Position numbers and translations under genes: made by a program
Shown: piece by piece, positions 55,280 to 64,000 of the stretch
How positions within the stretch are numbered: the first letter of the stretch is position 1
How the letters are laid out: each line of letters begins with the position of its first letter
Notes under the pieces: generated by a model
Told to the model about the DNA's origin: nothing
Database searches by the model: none
Seen by the model: only the letters and a program-made list of their open reading frames with translations
Assembly (NCBI RefSeq): GCF_003050965.1
Contig: NZ_QAOU01000006.1
Span: 124,001-188,000 of the forward strand
Origin: Nitrosospira sp. Nsp2
GTDB taxonomy: Bacteria > Pseudomonadota > Gammaproteobacteria > Burkholderiales > Nitrosomonadaceae
Direction of reading: 5' to 3'
Length of the DNA stretch: 64,000 nt

Positions 55280-56839
55280 ATGTCCATTAAAAAAGCCCTC
55301 ATCAGTGTTTCCGACAAAACCGGCATTGTCGAATTTGCGCGCGAGCTAAGCCATCTCGGCGTAGCGATTCTCTCCACCGGCGGCACTGCCAAGCTCTTAA
55401 AGGATGCCGGCCTGGAGGTGACCGAAGTCGGCGACTACACCGGTTTTCCGGAAATGCTCGATGGACGGGTCAAAACCCTGCATCCGAAAATACACGCCGG
55501 GATTCTGGCGCGAAAAGACCTCCCCGAGCACATGGCGGCCATCGAAAAGGCTGCCATCCCAACCATCGAGTTGGTGGTGGTGAATCTTTATCCCTTTACG
55601 CAAACCGTGGCTCGCCTCGATTTCACGTTCGACGAAGCCATCGAGAATATCGATATTGGCGGCCCGGCCATGGTTCGCGCCGCGGCAAAGAACTACAGGA
55701 GCGTCGGTGTCGTCACCGATCCGGCAGACTATGCCCCGGTATTGACCGAGATCAAATCATCCGGCGCGGTTTCCCCGGAGTACCGCTTCCGCCTGGCCTG
55801 CAAGGCATTCTCGCATACCGCCGCTTACGACAGCGCCATCAGCAATTACCTCACTTCGCTGGAAGGCGAAGGCGGAGAGCGCCAGGCATTTCCCGAGCGG
55901 CTTAATCTCAATTTCAATATTGCCCAGGATTTGCGGTACGGCGAAAACCCCCATCAGCAGGCTGCCTTCTACCGCGAGCGGGAACCCGCGGCGGGAAGCC
56001 TTGCGAGCTATACGCAGTTGCAGGGCAAGGAACTCTCATACAACAATATCGCCGATGCGGATGCCGCGTGGGAATGCGTCAAAACCTTTGAGTTGCCCGC
56101 CTGCGTCATCATCAAGCATGCCAACCCCTGTGGCGTGGCTGTATCCGATACGCCGCTGGCCGCATACAAGCTCGCTTTTGCCACCGATCCCACCTCCGCT
56201 TTCGGCGGCATCATCGCTTTCAACCGTGTGCTGGACGGCCCGGCAGCGGAGGCAGTGAGCAAGCAATTCGTCGAAGTGATCATCGCCCCGCAACTCACCA
56301 GCGAGGCCCAGCAGATACTCGCCCGCAAAACCAACGTACGTGTGCTGACCGTGCCTTTCCAGACCGGTAGCAACGCCTTTGACTTCAAGCGCGTGGGCGG
56401 GGGGCTGCTGGTACAGACACCGGATACGCTTAATGTCACAGCCGCGCAACTGAAAGTTGTGACCAAGGCGCAGCCGACGCCGCAGCAACTTCAGGATTTG
56501 CTGTTTGCGTGGCGCGTGGCAAAATTCGTGAAATCCAATGCCATCGTGTTTTGCGCTAACGGTCAGACGCTCGGCGTGGGGGCGGGGCAGATGAGCCGGG
56601 TGGATAGCGCCCGCATCGCCTCCATTAAAGCGCAGAATGCCGGACTTAGTCTCGCCGGTTCAGCGGTCGCCTCGGACGCGTTCTTCCCTTTTCGCGATGG
56701 GCTGGATATCGTCGTTCAGGCGGGAGCCGCCTCGGTCATCCAGCCTGGTGGCAGCGTGCGCGACGAAGAAGTTATAGCTGCCGCGGATGAGCAGGGAGTG
56801 GCGATTGTGTTCACCGGCGTACGCCATTTCAGGCACTGA
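55280..56839 (+). CDS. purH: AICAR transformylase/IMP cyclohydrolase
   Basis: 519 residues from ATG 55280 (a TTG is just before it). N-terminal IMP cyclohydrolase ([38 protein letters not shown]) and C-terminal AICAR transformylase ([36 protein letters not shown]). Last two steps of IMP synthesis. Ends with HFRH, the normal C-terminus. purD follows 52 bp downstream. Confidence 0.97.
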   Translation: MSIKKALISVSDKTGIVEFARELSHLGVAILSTGGTAKLLKDAGLEVTEVGDYTGFPEMLDGRVKTLHPKIHAGILARKDLPEHMAAIEKAAIPTIELVVVNLYPFTQTVARLDFTFDEAIENIDIGGPAMVRAAAKNYRSVGVVTDPADYAPVLTEIKSSGAVSPEYRFRLACKAFSHTAAYDSAISNYLTSLEGEGGERQAFPERLNLNFNIAQDLRYGENPHQQAAFYREREPAAGSLASYTQLQGKELSYNNIADADAAWECVKTFELPACVIIKHANPCGVAVSDTPLAAYKLAFATDPTSAFGGIIAFNRVLDGPAAEAVSKQFVEVIIAPQLTSEAQQILARKTNVRVLTVPFQTGSNAFDFKRVGGGLLVQTPDTLNVTAAQLKVVTKAQPTPQQLQDLLFAWRVAKFVKSNAIVFCANGQTLGVGAGQMSRVDSARIASIKAQNAGLSLAGSAVASDAFFPFRDGLDIVVQAGAASVIQPGGSVRDEEVIAAADEQGVAIVFTGVRHFRH

Positions 56840-56891
56840 ATTTAGATATTGAATCAGTTGATTTAGGCCCATCCGTAAATAACAAAAAATA

Positions 56892-58211
56892 ATGAAACTA
56901 CTTGTAATCGGCGGCGGCGGCAGGGAGCATGCTTTGGCCTGGAAGCTGCTCAAGTCGCACCGTACCGCCCGCCCCATGACTGTTTATGTCGCTCCTGGAA
57001 ACGCGGGCACAGCGCTGGAGGAGGGCCTGGAAAATCTTCCCATCACGGCTATCCCCGAGCTGGTCGAATTCGCAAAAAAAGAATCGATCGGGTTCACCGT
57101 AGTCGGGCCCGAGGCGCCTCTGGCCGAGGGCATCGTCGATGCGTTCCGCGCGGCTGGCCTGAAGATTTTTGGACCCACGAGGCAAGCTGCGCGCTTGGAA
57201 ACCTCCAAGGATTACGCCAAGGCATTCATGCAGCGCCACGGCATTCCCACCGCCGCTTACGCAACCTTTACTTCCGCAGCTGAGGCCCATCGCTATCTGG
57301 ATGAGAAGGGCGCGCCTATCGTCATCAAGGCCGACGGACTGGCGGCCGGCAAAGGCGTGGTAGTGGCGGTGACGCTCGAAGAAGCACATGCGGCGGTCGA
57401 TGCCATGTTGGCGGAAGATCATGCACAGGGCGGTAACGCCGCTGCGCGGGTTGTGATCGAGGAGTTTCTGGAAGGCGAGGAAGTCAGCTTTATTGTGATG
57501 TCAGACGGCCATCATGTGCTGCCGCTTGCAACCAGTCAGGATCACAAGCGCCTCAAGGAAGGCGACCAGGGACCCAACACCGGCGGAATGGGCGCCTACT
57601 CGCCCGCCCCCATGATTACGCCGACCCTGCACGCGAGGATCATGCGCGAGGTCATCCAGCCGGCGGTAAACGGCATGGCGCAGGATGGTGAACGCTACAC
57701 CGGCTTTCTCTATGCCGGCCTGATGATTACGCCCAATGGCGGCATCAAGGTGCTCGAGTTCAATTGTCGCATGGGCGACCCGGAAACCGAGGTCATCATG
57801 TTGCGCCTGAAAAGCAATTTCATCACCCTGATCGAGCATGGGATATACGGAAACCTTAACAAAATAGAGGCTGAGTGGGATCGCCGCACCGCCTTGGGCG
57901 TGGTGCTCGCGGCAGAGGGTTATCCCAATTCGCCGCGCAAGGGAGATGCGATTCATGGTTTGAAGGAAGCTCAGGCCATGGAAACGCAGGAAAAAGATTT
58001 TTTCATATTCCACGCCGGCACGGCCTTGGGTGGGGAGAACGGCAAGGAGATCATAACTGCGGGAGGTCGCGTGCTATGCGTTGCCGCGCTTGCCGATAGT
58101 GTCAAGGTGGCGCAACGCCGGGCCTATGAAATCGCCGACCAGATCCATTTCGACGGCTGCCAGCTGCGCCACGACATTGGCTACCGGGCAATCAATCATC
58201 CCCGCAAATAG
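56892..58211 (+). CDS. purD: Phosphoribosylamine-glycine ligase
   Basis: 439 residues, slightly longer than usual (about 425). ATP-grasp enzyme of step two of purine synthesis. Seen: MKLLVIGGGGREHALAWKL, VGPEAPLAEGIVDAF, YAKAFMQRHGIPTA, VVIEEFLEGEEVSFIVM, VLEFNCRMGDPETEVIM. Probably transcribed with purH. Confidence 0.96.
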   Translation: MKLLVIGGGGREHALAWKLLKSHRTARPMTVYVAPGNAGTALEEGLENLPITAIPELVEFAKKESIGFTVVGPEAPLAEGIVDAFRAAGLKIFGPTRQAARLETSKDYAKAFMQRHGIPTAAYATFTSAAEAHRYLDEKGAPIVIKADGLAAGKGVVVAVTLEEAHAAVDAMLAEDHAQGGNAAARVVIEEFLEGEEVSFIVMSDGHHVLPLATSQDHKRLKEGDQGPNTGGMGAYSPAPMITPTLHARIMREVIQPAVNGMAQDGERYTGFLYAGLMITPNGGIKVLEFNCRMGDPETEVIMLRLKSNFITLIEHGIYGNLNKIEAEWDRRTALGVVLAAEGYPNSPRKGDAIHGLKEAQAMETQEKDFFIFHAGTALGGENGKEIITAGGRVLCVAALADSVKVAQRRAYEIADQIHFDGCQLRHDIGYRAINHPRK

Positions 58212-58267
58212 AGTGGTGGCAACTCGATGATGAAAAATAACAAAACTGGCGCTTATCAGGAGACAGC

Positions 58268-59176
58268 ATGAGCAATGCAAGCACCGCACAGCAAGCCAGG
58301 GAGTTTTTTACCGGACTTCAGCAACGCATTGTCGAGCGGATTGAAGAGGTGGACGGTACGCGTTTCCGCCGCGACCAATGGGAACGCGCCGAAGGCGGCG
58401 GCGGCCTGAGCTGCGTGATGGAAGAGGGTAACGTGCTCGAGCGCGGAGGCGTGAATTACTCGCACGTGTTCGGCGGCGGCCTGCCTGCTTCCGCCACGGC
58501 TGCGAGGCCCGAACTATCGGGGCGTGGGTTCGAGGCCATGGGCGTATCGCTCGTGCTGCATCCCCGCAACCCGTATGCGCCTACTGTGCATCTGAATGTG
58601 CGCTATCTCGAAGCGCGCAAGGAAGGCGCCGAGCCGGTCTGGTGGTTCGGCGGCGGCATGGATTTGACGCCCTATTATGGATTCGAGGAAGACGCTGTTC
58701 ATTTCCACCAGACATGCAAAAACGCATTGCAGCCTTTTGGCGGGGACTACTACCCCCGCTTCAAGAAGTGGTGCGACGAGTATTTTTACCTTAAACACCG
58801 CAAGGAGCCGCGCGGCATCGGCGGCATTTTCTTCGATGATTTAGGCAAGCCCGATTTCGAAAGCTGCTTCAACCTCACCCAAAGCGTGGGCGATCATTTT
58901 CTTGAAGCCTACGTACCGATACTGGAGCGCCGCCTGAATACGCCTTACGGCGAACGCGAACGCGATTTCCAGGCATACCGCCGGGGCCGCTATGTTGAGT
59001 TCAACCTCGTGTGGGACAGGGGAACACTATTCGGCCTGCAATCGGGCGGTCGAACGGAATCGATTCTCATGTCGCTACCGCCAATCGTGAAATGGCGCTA
59101 TGACTGGAAACCCGAGGCGGGCAGTGCAGAAGATAGGCTATACAAGGATTTTTTGATTGGGAAGGATTGGGTGTAA
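58268..59176 (+). CDS. hemF: Oxygen-dependent coproporphyrinogen III oxidase
   Basis: 302 residues. Converts coproporphyrinogen III to protoporphyrinogen IX using oxygen. [35 protein letters not shown] with active His, [19 protein letters not shown], and [13 protein letters not shown] are all family signatures. AGGAG site before the ATG. Completes the core block before tRNA-Ala. Confidence 0.96.
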   Translation: MSNASTAQQAREFFTGLQQRIVERIEEVDGTRFRRDQWERAEGGGGLSCVMEEGNVLERGGVNYSHVFGGGLPASATAARPELSGRGFEAMGVSLVLHPRNPYAPTVHLNVRYLEARKEGAEPVWWFGGGMDLTPYYGFEEDAVHFHQTCKNALQPFGGDYYPRFKKWCDEYFYLKHRKEPRGIGGIFFDDLGKPDFESCFNLTQSVGDHFLEAYVPILERRLNTPYGERERDFQAYRRGRYVEFNLVWDRGTLFGLQSGGRTESILMSLPPIVKWRYDWKPEAGSAEDRLYKDFLIGKDWV

Positions 59177-59279
59177 GGCTTGGTAGTCTCACTTCGCCAC
59201 AATATGAAACTTGAAACTGTTATTACTCCGCAGCGTCATACTATGGCGCCGCGGTTTGTTATAAAATACGCAACAAAAT

Positions 59280-59355
<76 letters not shown>

Positions 59356-59390
59356 ATACCCTGTCCAAAGTAGTCCAGCTCCATACATAG

Positions 59391-59428
59391 AACCCGCGTA
59401 AATCCAAGTGATTTGCGGGTTTTTTGTT
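59391..59428 (+). terminator. Terminator of the tRNA-Ala transcript
   Basis: Stem AACCCGC/GCGGGTT (59391-59397, 59415-59421) extended by AAAT/ATTT, followed by a long T run. Confidence 0.8.
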
Positions 59429-59469
59429 TTCTGCCGTTCATTCTCATCTATTGCAATCAAGGTAGTAAA

Positions 59470-59520
59470 GGGGGCATAATTTGATCATATATGCCCCCAA
59501 AGCAGAATTGATGCCCCCAA
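59470..59520. promoter_or_regulatory. Candidate integrase arm-type or operator sites
   Basis: Three copies of ATGCCCCC(AA): direct at 59491 and 59511, inverted (GGGGGCAT) at 59470-59477. The first two form an inverted repeat around TTTGATC. Lies between the tRNA and the integrase, like the GTACCA sites of the first element. Confidence 0.45.
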
Positions 59521-59533
59521 TCACCTGTACATC

Positions 59534-60739
59534 ATGAAGCTGAACGATGTGGCGGCACGCAAGGCAAAGCCGGAAGCCAAGCCATATAAGATGGCCGACG
59601 GCGGGGGAATGTACCTTGAAGTGATGCCGAACGGCTCAAAATACTGGCGCTTCAAGTACCGTTTTGGAGGAAAAGAAAAGCGTCTTGCTTTTGGTGTTTA
59701 TCCTGACGTTCCCCTCAGCCTTGCTCGTGAACGCCGCGAAAAAGCCCGTAAGCTGCTCGCTGAGGTAATTGATCCCGGCGAAGTCAAGCATCAATCTAAA
59801 CGAGCGAAGAGGGAGAACGCCGAAAACAGTTTTGAGGCCGTGGCCCGTGAATGGTTTACGAAACATCGGCATACCTGGGCTGCAAGTCATGCGAATAAGA
59901 TCATCAACAGATTGGAGAATGACGTTTTCCCGTGGATTGGGAGCAAGCCGATTGCGGACATTAAGGCCCCTGAATTATTGGGCGTACTCAGACGTACCGA
60001 AAGCAGAGGGGCCTTAGATACGGCGCACCGCGTAAAGCAGAATTGCGGACAAGTCTTTCGCTACGCTGTTGCTACCGGGAGGGCGGAGCGCGATCCGTCG
60101 CAGGATTTGAGAAGCGCTATACCACCAGCCAAGAAAAATCATTTTGCGTCAATTACTGATCCGGTACAGGTTGGAGAACTACTGCGGGCGATTCAGGCTT
60201 TCCGAGGGACATTTGTTGTGCAAACTGCCTTGCGTCTTGCCCCTTTGCTGTTTGTGCGGCCCGGCGAACTCCGTCGGGCTGAATGGAAAGATTTTGATCT
60301 TGATAAAGCTGAGTGGCGTTATTTTGTCACTAAGACGAAGACGGAGCATTCTGTGCCGTTAGCTGATCGAGCTGTCGCGATGTTGCGTGATCTATATGCT
60401 CTAACTGGACATGGGCATTACGTTTTCCCCGGACGTGATCCGAAAAAACCCATGAGCGATGCGGCTGTCAATGCCGCGTTGCGTCGCATGGGGTATGACA
60501 CCAAAACCGAGATCACTGGACACGGGTTTAGAGCAATGGCGCGAACAATTCTTGCGGAAGAGTTGCATCAAAAGCCGGAAGTTATCGAACACCAATTGGC
60601 ACATAAAGTGCCTGATACGCTTGGCACTGCATACAACCGCACAAAGTTTTTAAAAGAGCGTCGCGAGATGATGCAGTTGTGGGCGGATTATCTCGACGAG
60701 CTGGTGTCAGGTGCAGAAGTTGTACAACTTCGAGCATAA
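59534..60739 (+). CDS. int: Tyrosine-type site-specific integrase (P4/DUF4102 type)
   Basis: 401 residues. DUF4102 N-terminal domain (AKPEAKPYKMADGGGMYLEV, KEKRLAFGVYPDVPLSLARE), core-binding domain, and catalytic residues R242 (VRPGELRRAEW), H330 and R333 (HGFRAMARTIL), a His in EHQLAH, and the Tyr in GTAYNRTKFL. Typical of integrases that use tRNA 3' ends. Only weakly similar to the yicC-site integrase. Confidence 0.94.
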   Translation: MKLNDVAARKAKPEAKPYKMADGGGMYLEVMPNGSKYWRFKYRFGGKEKRLAFGVYPDVPLSLARERREKARKLLAEVIDPGEVKHQSKRAKRENAENSFEAVAREWFTKHRHTWAASHANKIINRLENDVFPWIGSKPIADIKAPELLGVLRRTESRGALDTAHRVKQNCGQVFRYAVATGRAERDPSQDLRSAIPPAKKNHFASITDPVQVGELLRAIQAFRGTFVVQTALRLAPLLFVRPGELRRAEWKDFDLDKAEWRYFVTKTKTEHSVPLADRAVAMLRDLYALTGHGHYVFPGRDPKKPMSDAAVNAALRRMGYDTKTEITGHGFRAMARTILAEELHQKPEVIEHQLAHKVPDTLGTAYNRTKFLKERREMMQLWADYLDELVSGAEVVQLRA

Positions 60740-60835
60740 CCAAGTCATTTTCATGTCTGCGCTGATGCAGATAACAGCGGGAGTCTTTACCGGGCCGGAT
60801 GGATCGCCTACAGGATTAACAAGAATGGACTGGCA

Positions 60836-61648
60836 ATGATTTATCCAGAATGGGCGCCTCAGAATCTTGTTGAACTACATAAGAGGCGAATGGATGGAGG
60901 GTCGTTGGAGAGCAAATTTAAAACGGGCGATCCGGAAACTGTTATTGCCGATCTGATGCAGACGTATGAAGGCAACATTACTAAAGAGAACGTCGAGGAT
61001 ATACGCCGTAGCCTTTACCGTAAATCGTTTGGCCTCCCTTATAAAGAAGGCACAGAACTTCTAAAACTTTTGATTACAGACCTTCGAATGAAGGATGTTT
61101 GGAAGTCTCTGATTAAGCGTGCGAAAAGCGACCAAGATTTCCCAAATTTTTTTAGAGCATGCGAGTGGGGAATAACAGGTTGGAGGGGTGATATGAGGCA
61201 AACACCCTCCGAGCGAAGAGCGTTTTATCAAGAAATACGAAACGCGGCTGGGTTACTTCAATCTCTTTTAAACAAAGCCAGCGGGTTTGACTACTATTCA
61301 ATAAATAACCTTGTGGACGACCAGCAAATTGAATGGTTGCTGGAGGTTTTGAATGCTCCGAACGACGTTTCATACGCTCGTTTCTCTCTTTCTGACATTA
61401 CTCCGTCAATTCTTGAAGTATTAAATGACATCGGTAAAAAGGCATCGCAGTACGCGGAGGATGAGTCTTCAGTTAAGAAACCAAATTCACGGAACGCAGA
61501 GCTTCACTATTTTATTCGGTTTCTGTCCGGCCATTGTGAGAGGTGTTACGGGCAGCCACTTCACGACGTCGTTACCGTCACAACATCAGTTATCGTTGAT
61601 CAATGGAATATTGACAATGACTATGTTCGGAAGATCGTAAAAGGGTAA
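60836..61648 (+). CDS. Hypothetical protein of the second element
   Basis: 270 residues with no recognised domain. N-terminus MIYPEWAPQNLVELHKRRM; helical throughout, with a C-terminal SGHCERCYGQPLHDVVTVT segment that has a CxxC pair. Base composition is more AT-rich than the core. It sits between integrase and alpA, where elements often carry variable cargo, including defence genes; nothing in sequence shows that here. Confidence 0.65.
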   Translation: MIYPEWAPQNLVELHKRRMDGGSLESKFKTGDPETVIADLMQTYEGNITKENVEDIRRSLYRKSFGLPYKEGTELLKLLITDLRMKDVWKSLIKRAKSDQDFPNFFRACEWGITGWRGDMRQTPSERRAFYQEIRNAAGLLQSLLNKASGFDYYSINNLVDDQQIEWLLEVLNAPNDVSYARFSLSDITPSILEVLNDIGKKASQYAEDESSVKKPNSRNAELHYFIRFLSGHCERCYGQPLHDVVTVTTSVIVDQWNIDNDYVRKIVKG

Positions 61649-61768
61649 GCCCGGAAGATTTAAGCATTTTTACCGGGAAAATGCTCCGGCGGAACATTCT
61701 TTGCGTTTTTAACGCAATACACTCCTCTATAGCTCATCCTGTTAGTCGCCAAAATGCGCCCATGACGC

Positions 61769-61785
61769 TCTAGCACGGTGCTAGA
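61769..61785. promoter_or_regulatory. Palindrome upstream of the second alpA
   Basis: Perfect 8-bp arms TCTAGCAC/GTGCTAGA around a single G (61769-61776, 61778-61785), 31 bp before the alpA start. Candidate operator. Confidence 0.5.
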
Positions 61786-61816
61786 TGCGCATAAACCTCT
61801 ACGGAGATTTAAGTTC

Positions 61817-62023
61817 ATGGAAAACGCAACGCCACAGGCTCTCCCGCAGTTCTACCGTCTGCCACAACTGAAAGCCCGCCTCAACGTATCAGGTTCGGCA
61901 ATTTGGGCTTGGATAAAAAAAGGTACTTTTCCAAAGCCCATTAAGTTGTCCGAGAACACTACCGCTTGGAATGCGGCAGATGTCGAAGCATGGGCACAAT
62001 CCCGAATAGAAGCCAGCAAATAA
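61817..62023 (+). CDS. alpA: AlpA-family transcriptional regulator
   Basis: 68 residues from ATG 61817; an earlier frame start at 61778 overlaps the palindrome and is not used. FYRLPQLKARLNVSGSAIWA, KKGTFPKPIKLSENTTAW, AADVEAWAQSRIE. Related to the 9017 AlpA (shares FP-PIKLSE-TAW-ADV). Probably controls excision of the second element. Confidence 0.88.
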   Translation: MENATPQALPQFYRLPQLKARLNVSGSAIWAWIKKGTFPKPIKLSENTTAWNAADVEAWAQSRIEASK

Positions 62024-62034
62024 AGGGGCTGATA

Positions 62035-62325
62035 ATGGACAAAAAAATAGGCCACCCAAAGGCAGCCCATACTACGCAATCAAACTATAACGATAATAGC
62101 GCCCATTCGCAACGGATGAGGCTGCTGAAGAAATTACGCGAGTCGAACCTCACTACCATTGAAGCCAGGCGTGATCTGGATATTTTGATGCCTGCCGCGA
62201 GAGTATTCGAGTTACGCGCAATAGGACATGACATAGCAACGGTCTGGACGACTGCGCCAACAGATTGCGGGCGTACCCATCGCATTGCCCGCTATGTGCT
62301 GGCGCCGGAGGTAGGCCGTGAATGA
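62035..62325 (+). CDS. Small winged-helix protein
   Basis: 96 residues from ATG 62035 with AGGGGCT upstream. The C-terminal half (RMRLLKKLRESNLTTIEARR, DLDILMPAARVFELRAIG) has the winged-helix pattern of small phage helix-turn-helix proteins. DNA binding is likely; target unknown. Overlaps the next small ORF by 8 bp. Confidence 0.68.
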   Translation: MDKKIGHPKAAHTTQSNYNDNSAHSQRMRLLKKLRESNLTTIEARRDLDILMPAARVFELRAIGHDIATVWTTAPTDCGRTHRIARYVLAPEVGRE

Positions 62326-62461
62326 CGAAAACTGGCCGGAACGCCTGCAAATGTCCATGGTTCGATTTTCTCACCTTGGGCTAACGGGTGATATGGCTGG
62401 GCTGTCTTTAATCGAGCTGTGGGGCTTGTATCGCTTTCTTTCTCGTCTTGCGAATGGTTAG
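62318..62461 (+). CDS. Small ORF between regulatory and replication-type genes
   Basis: 47 codons from GTG 62318, overlapping the upstream gene by 8 bp and ending 2 bp before the next ATG. Reads MNDENWPERLQMSMVRFSH, then LTGDMAGLSLIELWGLYRF. Tight packing and a plausible amphipathic sequence support it; no family known. Confidence 0.5.
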   Translation: MNDENWPERLQMSMVRFSHLGLTGDMAGLSLIELWGLYRFLSRLANG

Positions 62462-62463
62462 GC

Positions 62464-62910
62464 ATGGGGAAAAACCGATTCAAGGACGCCCAAGCTAGAC
62501 GGGAGGGCGGGGGCTTCGTGCCCCTGCCTTTCGTGGTGATAAGAACCCAAAGTTTTACCCGCCTTTCAGCCCATGCAATCAAGCTTTTGAATGATCTGCT
62601 GGCCCAGTACAAGGGAGACAACAACGGCGATCTATGCGCGGCATGGACTTTGATGCAACCTAGAGGGTGGAAGTCAAAGGACACGCTCAACAAGGCATTG
62701 AAAGAACTGCTGGCGGGAGACTGGCTGGAAGTGACGCGGCAGGGCGGGAGGCACAAGGCAACTCTTTACGCTATAACGTTTTACGCAATAGACGACTGCA
62801 AGGGAAAGCTGGACGTGCGTGCTACTGGTAGCCCCAGAGGTACATGGAGAAAAAACGAGCCACTGCCACCCCTGCCAAAATTGAAAGTGGTGACCCGCCA
62901 GGCGGGTTAA
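62464..62910 (+). CDS. Helix-turn-helix protein, replication-associated family of islands
   Basis: 148 residues from ATG 62464. GFVPLPFVVIRTQSFTRLSA, HAIKLLNDLLAQYKGDNNGD, WKSKDTLNKALKELLAGDWL. This arrangement matches a family of winged-helix proteins common in betaproteobacterial islands, often near replication genes. Its C-terminus runs into a series of DNA repeats starting at 62890. Function is inferred only. Confidence 0.6.
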   Translation: MGKNRFKDAQARREGGGFVPLPFVVIRTQSFTRLSAHAIKLLNDLLAQYKGDNNGDLCAAWTLMQPRGWKSKDTLNKALKELLAGDWLEVTRQGGRHKATLYAITFYAIDDCKGKLDVRATGSPRGTWRKNEPLPPLPKLKVVTRQAG

Positions 62911-63025
62911 TTGCTCGATGATTGCCCCGCCCAGCGTACCAACCTAATTTGGATTGCATGAATTGACCCGCCGGGCGTACCAGTCGAGGCATTATCTCAA
63001 AACCAATTGACCCGCCGAGCGTACA
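62890..63025 (+). repeat. Four imperfect 19-20-bp repeats
   Basis: Copies at 62890-62908, 62922-62940, 62963-62981 and 63006-63025 share TTGACCCGCC-GCGTACC with changes. Spacings are 32, 41 and 43 bp. The first lies inside the end of the preceding gene. They could be iterons of a replication origin or the worn DNA of a coding repeat, since related genes in other islands encode such a repeat. Confidence 0.5.
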
Positions 63026-63194
63026 CCTTTCTAGAACTACCAATCTATCTTATTAACTCTTCCCCTTTTCATCATCATGATGGGGGAGTCAAAAAGCTTG
63101 GTCTCGCACATTCGCTCGTACAACCGCGAAATTGACAGGGGTGGGCGACGTTAAATCTCTTTAGATCAAGAACGGAAACCGGTCGCTCAGCCGT

Positions 63195-64000
63195 TTATTT
63201 GCACGGACAATCGAGAAAAACTATTTTTACCGCGGGCGATGCCCGCACCGCCTTTCCTTGGAAAATTAAAGAAATGACACATATGAGTAACGAGACTTGC
63301 TGCTCGCTGCCTTTTTTGCGCCGTACCATAAATCCGAGCAATCCCAGACCCGCAATCATTAAGGCATACGTTTCAGGTTCGGGGATTAAACCCATCGCAA
63401 TCACTTGCCCGTTGTTATTGATGGCCACGGCGTCTGTTAGAGTTACCCGCGGTGGAAGATTAACTAGGGAATTGAGATCCATCATGCCTTCCCCATTAGG
63501 GCCGGTAATAAAAACAGAACGGCCACCTTCGGCCGTGGCAGAATTACCCACCACCTGGCCCGCGTCGTTGATGTCCAGAGCAGCACTATCATTACCGCCT
63601 AAAGTGCCAAGATCCGTCATACCCATTCCATCCGGACCGGTAATGAAGGCATGGTAAGTGCGTTCAGCCGTGAGAGAAGCTCCCACCGTCTGTCCGGCAT
63701 CGTTAATGCCTGTGGCAACGCTATCATTCCCACCGAGGCTGCCAAGGTTTCTGAACCCCGTCCCGTCGGGGCCGGTGATGAAAGCTTGGCTAGGTAAATC
63801 TGATGCTCCAGAAGACCCAACCACCTGCCCGGCACCGTTGATGCTACGAGGTGTGATGAAAACCGCCCCCTGGCCGAAAGTGCCAAGGTCTCTCATGCCC
63901 ATTCCATCGGGCCCGGTAATGAAGCCTGCCTGATTAGAATATCCCGTCACCTGACCGGCATTGTTGATGCCAACTGCAGTGCTGCCAAAACTGCCTAAAG
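63195..64000 (-). CDS. HAF-repeat PEP-CTERM protein, N-terminus beyond window
   Basis: At least 268 residues, entering from the right edge. Several HAF repeats of about 40-45 residues (LGTLGGNDSAALDINDAGQV, HAFITGPDGMGMTDLGTLGG) and a PEP-CTERM signal (IPEPETYALMIAGLGLLGFM followed by VRRKK). Exported and probably surface-anchored via exosortase. Unlike most PEP-CTERM proteins it continues about 39 residues past the basic cluster, with a second hydrophobic patch (LLICVISLIF), perhaps because the usual stop was lost. Confidence 0.85.
   Translation of the reverse strand, partial: LGSFGSTAVGINNAGQVTGYSNQAGFITGPDGMGMRDLGTFGQGAVFITPRSINGAGQVVGSSGASDLPSQAFITGPDGTGFRNLGSLGGNDSVATGINDAGQTVGASLTAERTYHAFITGPDGMGMTDLGTLGGNDSAALDINDAGQVVGNSATAEGGRSVFITGPNGEGMMDLNSLVNLPPRVTLTDAVAINNNGQVIAMGLIPEPETYALMIAGLGLLGFMVRRKKGSEQQVSLLICVISLIFQGKAVRASPAVKIVFLDCPCK

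Overview
The window looks like the chromosome of a betaproteobacterium, most likely an ammonia-oxidiser-type member of Nitrosomonadales (Nitrosospira-like). The grounds are gene content and order (yicC/gmk/rpoZ/spoT, dusB-fis-purH-purD-hemF, amgK-murU-pepP-ubiH), PEP-CTERM proteins and moderate GC. This is inferred from family knowledge; no database search was possible.

Layout. 1-5584: core genes, namely thiamine sulfur carrier and thiazole synthase (thiS, thiG) and trmB on +, hemW-rdgB-rph on -, and yicC on +. 5565-22242: a 16.65-kb integrative element inserted in the 3' end of yicC, bounded by a 26-bp perfect direct repeat that carries the last yicC codons and its stop. It has a tyrosine integrase, three overlapping small genes, a DUF protein, twin palindromic operators ahead of an AlpA regulator, a run of small overlapping genes, a tape-measure protein, a small terminase subunit, a minus-strand block (SRAP protein, SNase-like nuclease, HNH nuclease) and cargo (an ice-binding-type PEP-CTERM protein and a lipoprotein). 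No capsid, portal or large terminase gene was seen. 22243-28660: a decaying accessory stretch with a GAF protein, DUF302 protein, nitrilase, two paralogous secreted cupins, an IS3-type transposase remnant, a frameshifted AhpD-like gene and two further pseudogenes. It lies between yicC and gmk, which are normally neighbours, so about 23.6 kb of acquired DNA separates them.

28660-36276: trxC, gmk, rpoZ, spoT, and metH on -. 36609-44750: a metal/membrane-flavoured cluster. It holds a large P-type ATPase with an HMA-like N-terminus directly followed by a divergent S-adenosylmethionine synthetase on +, and on - two HMA2-type proteins, an MgtE-like transporter, a protein of six exact 22-residue repeats and a DUF5132-like protein. 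45263-59176: core genes, namely DUF445, comM, ubiK, amgK-murU-pepP-small membrane protein-ubiH, dusB-fis, purH, purD, hemF. 59280-59355: tRNA-Ala(CGC), followed at once by a second tyrosine integrase and small regulatory/replication-type genes of a second element whose right end lies beyond the window. The window ends in a HAF-repeat PEP-CTERM protein on -.

The core genes cover guanine-nucleotide metabolism and stringent response (gmk, rpoZ, spoT), methionine/SAM cycling (metH, metK), ubiquinone synthesis (ubiK, ubiH), peptidoglycan recycling (amgK, murU), purine and haem synthesis. The two islands share a plan: integrase, then small genes, then an AlpA regulator preceded by a palindrome.
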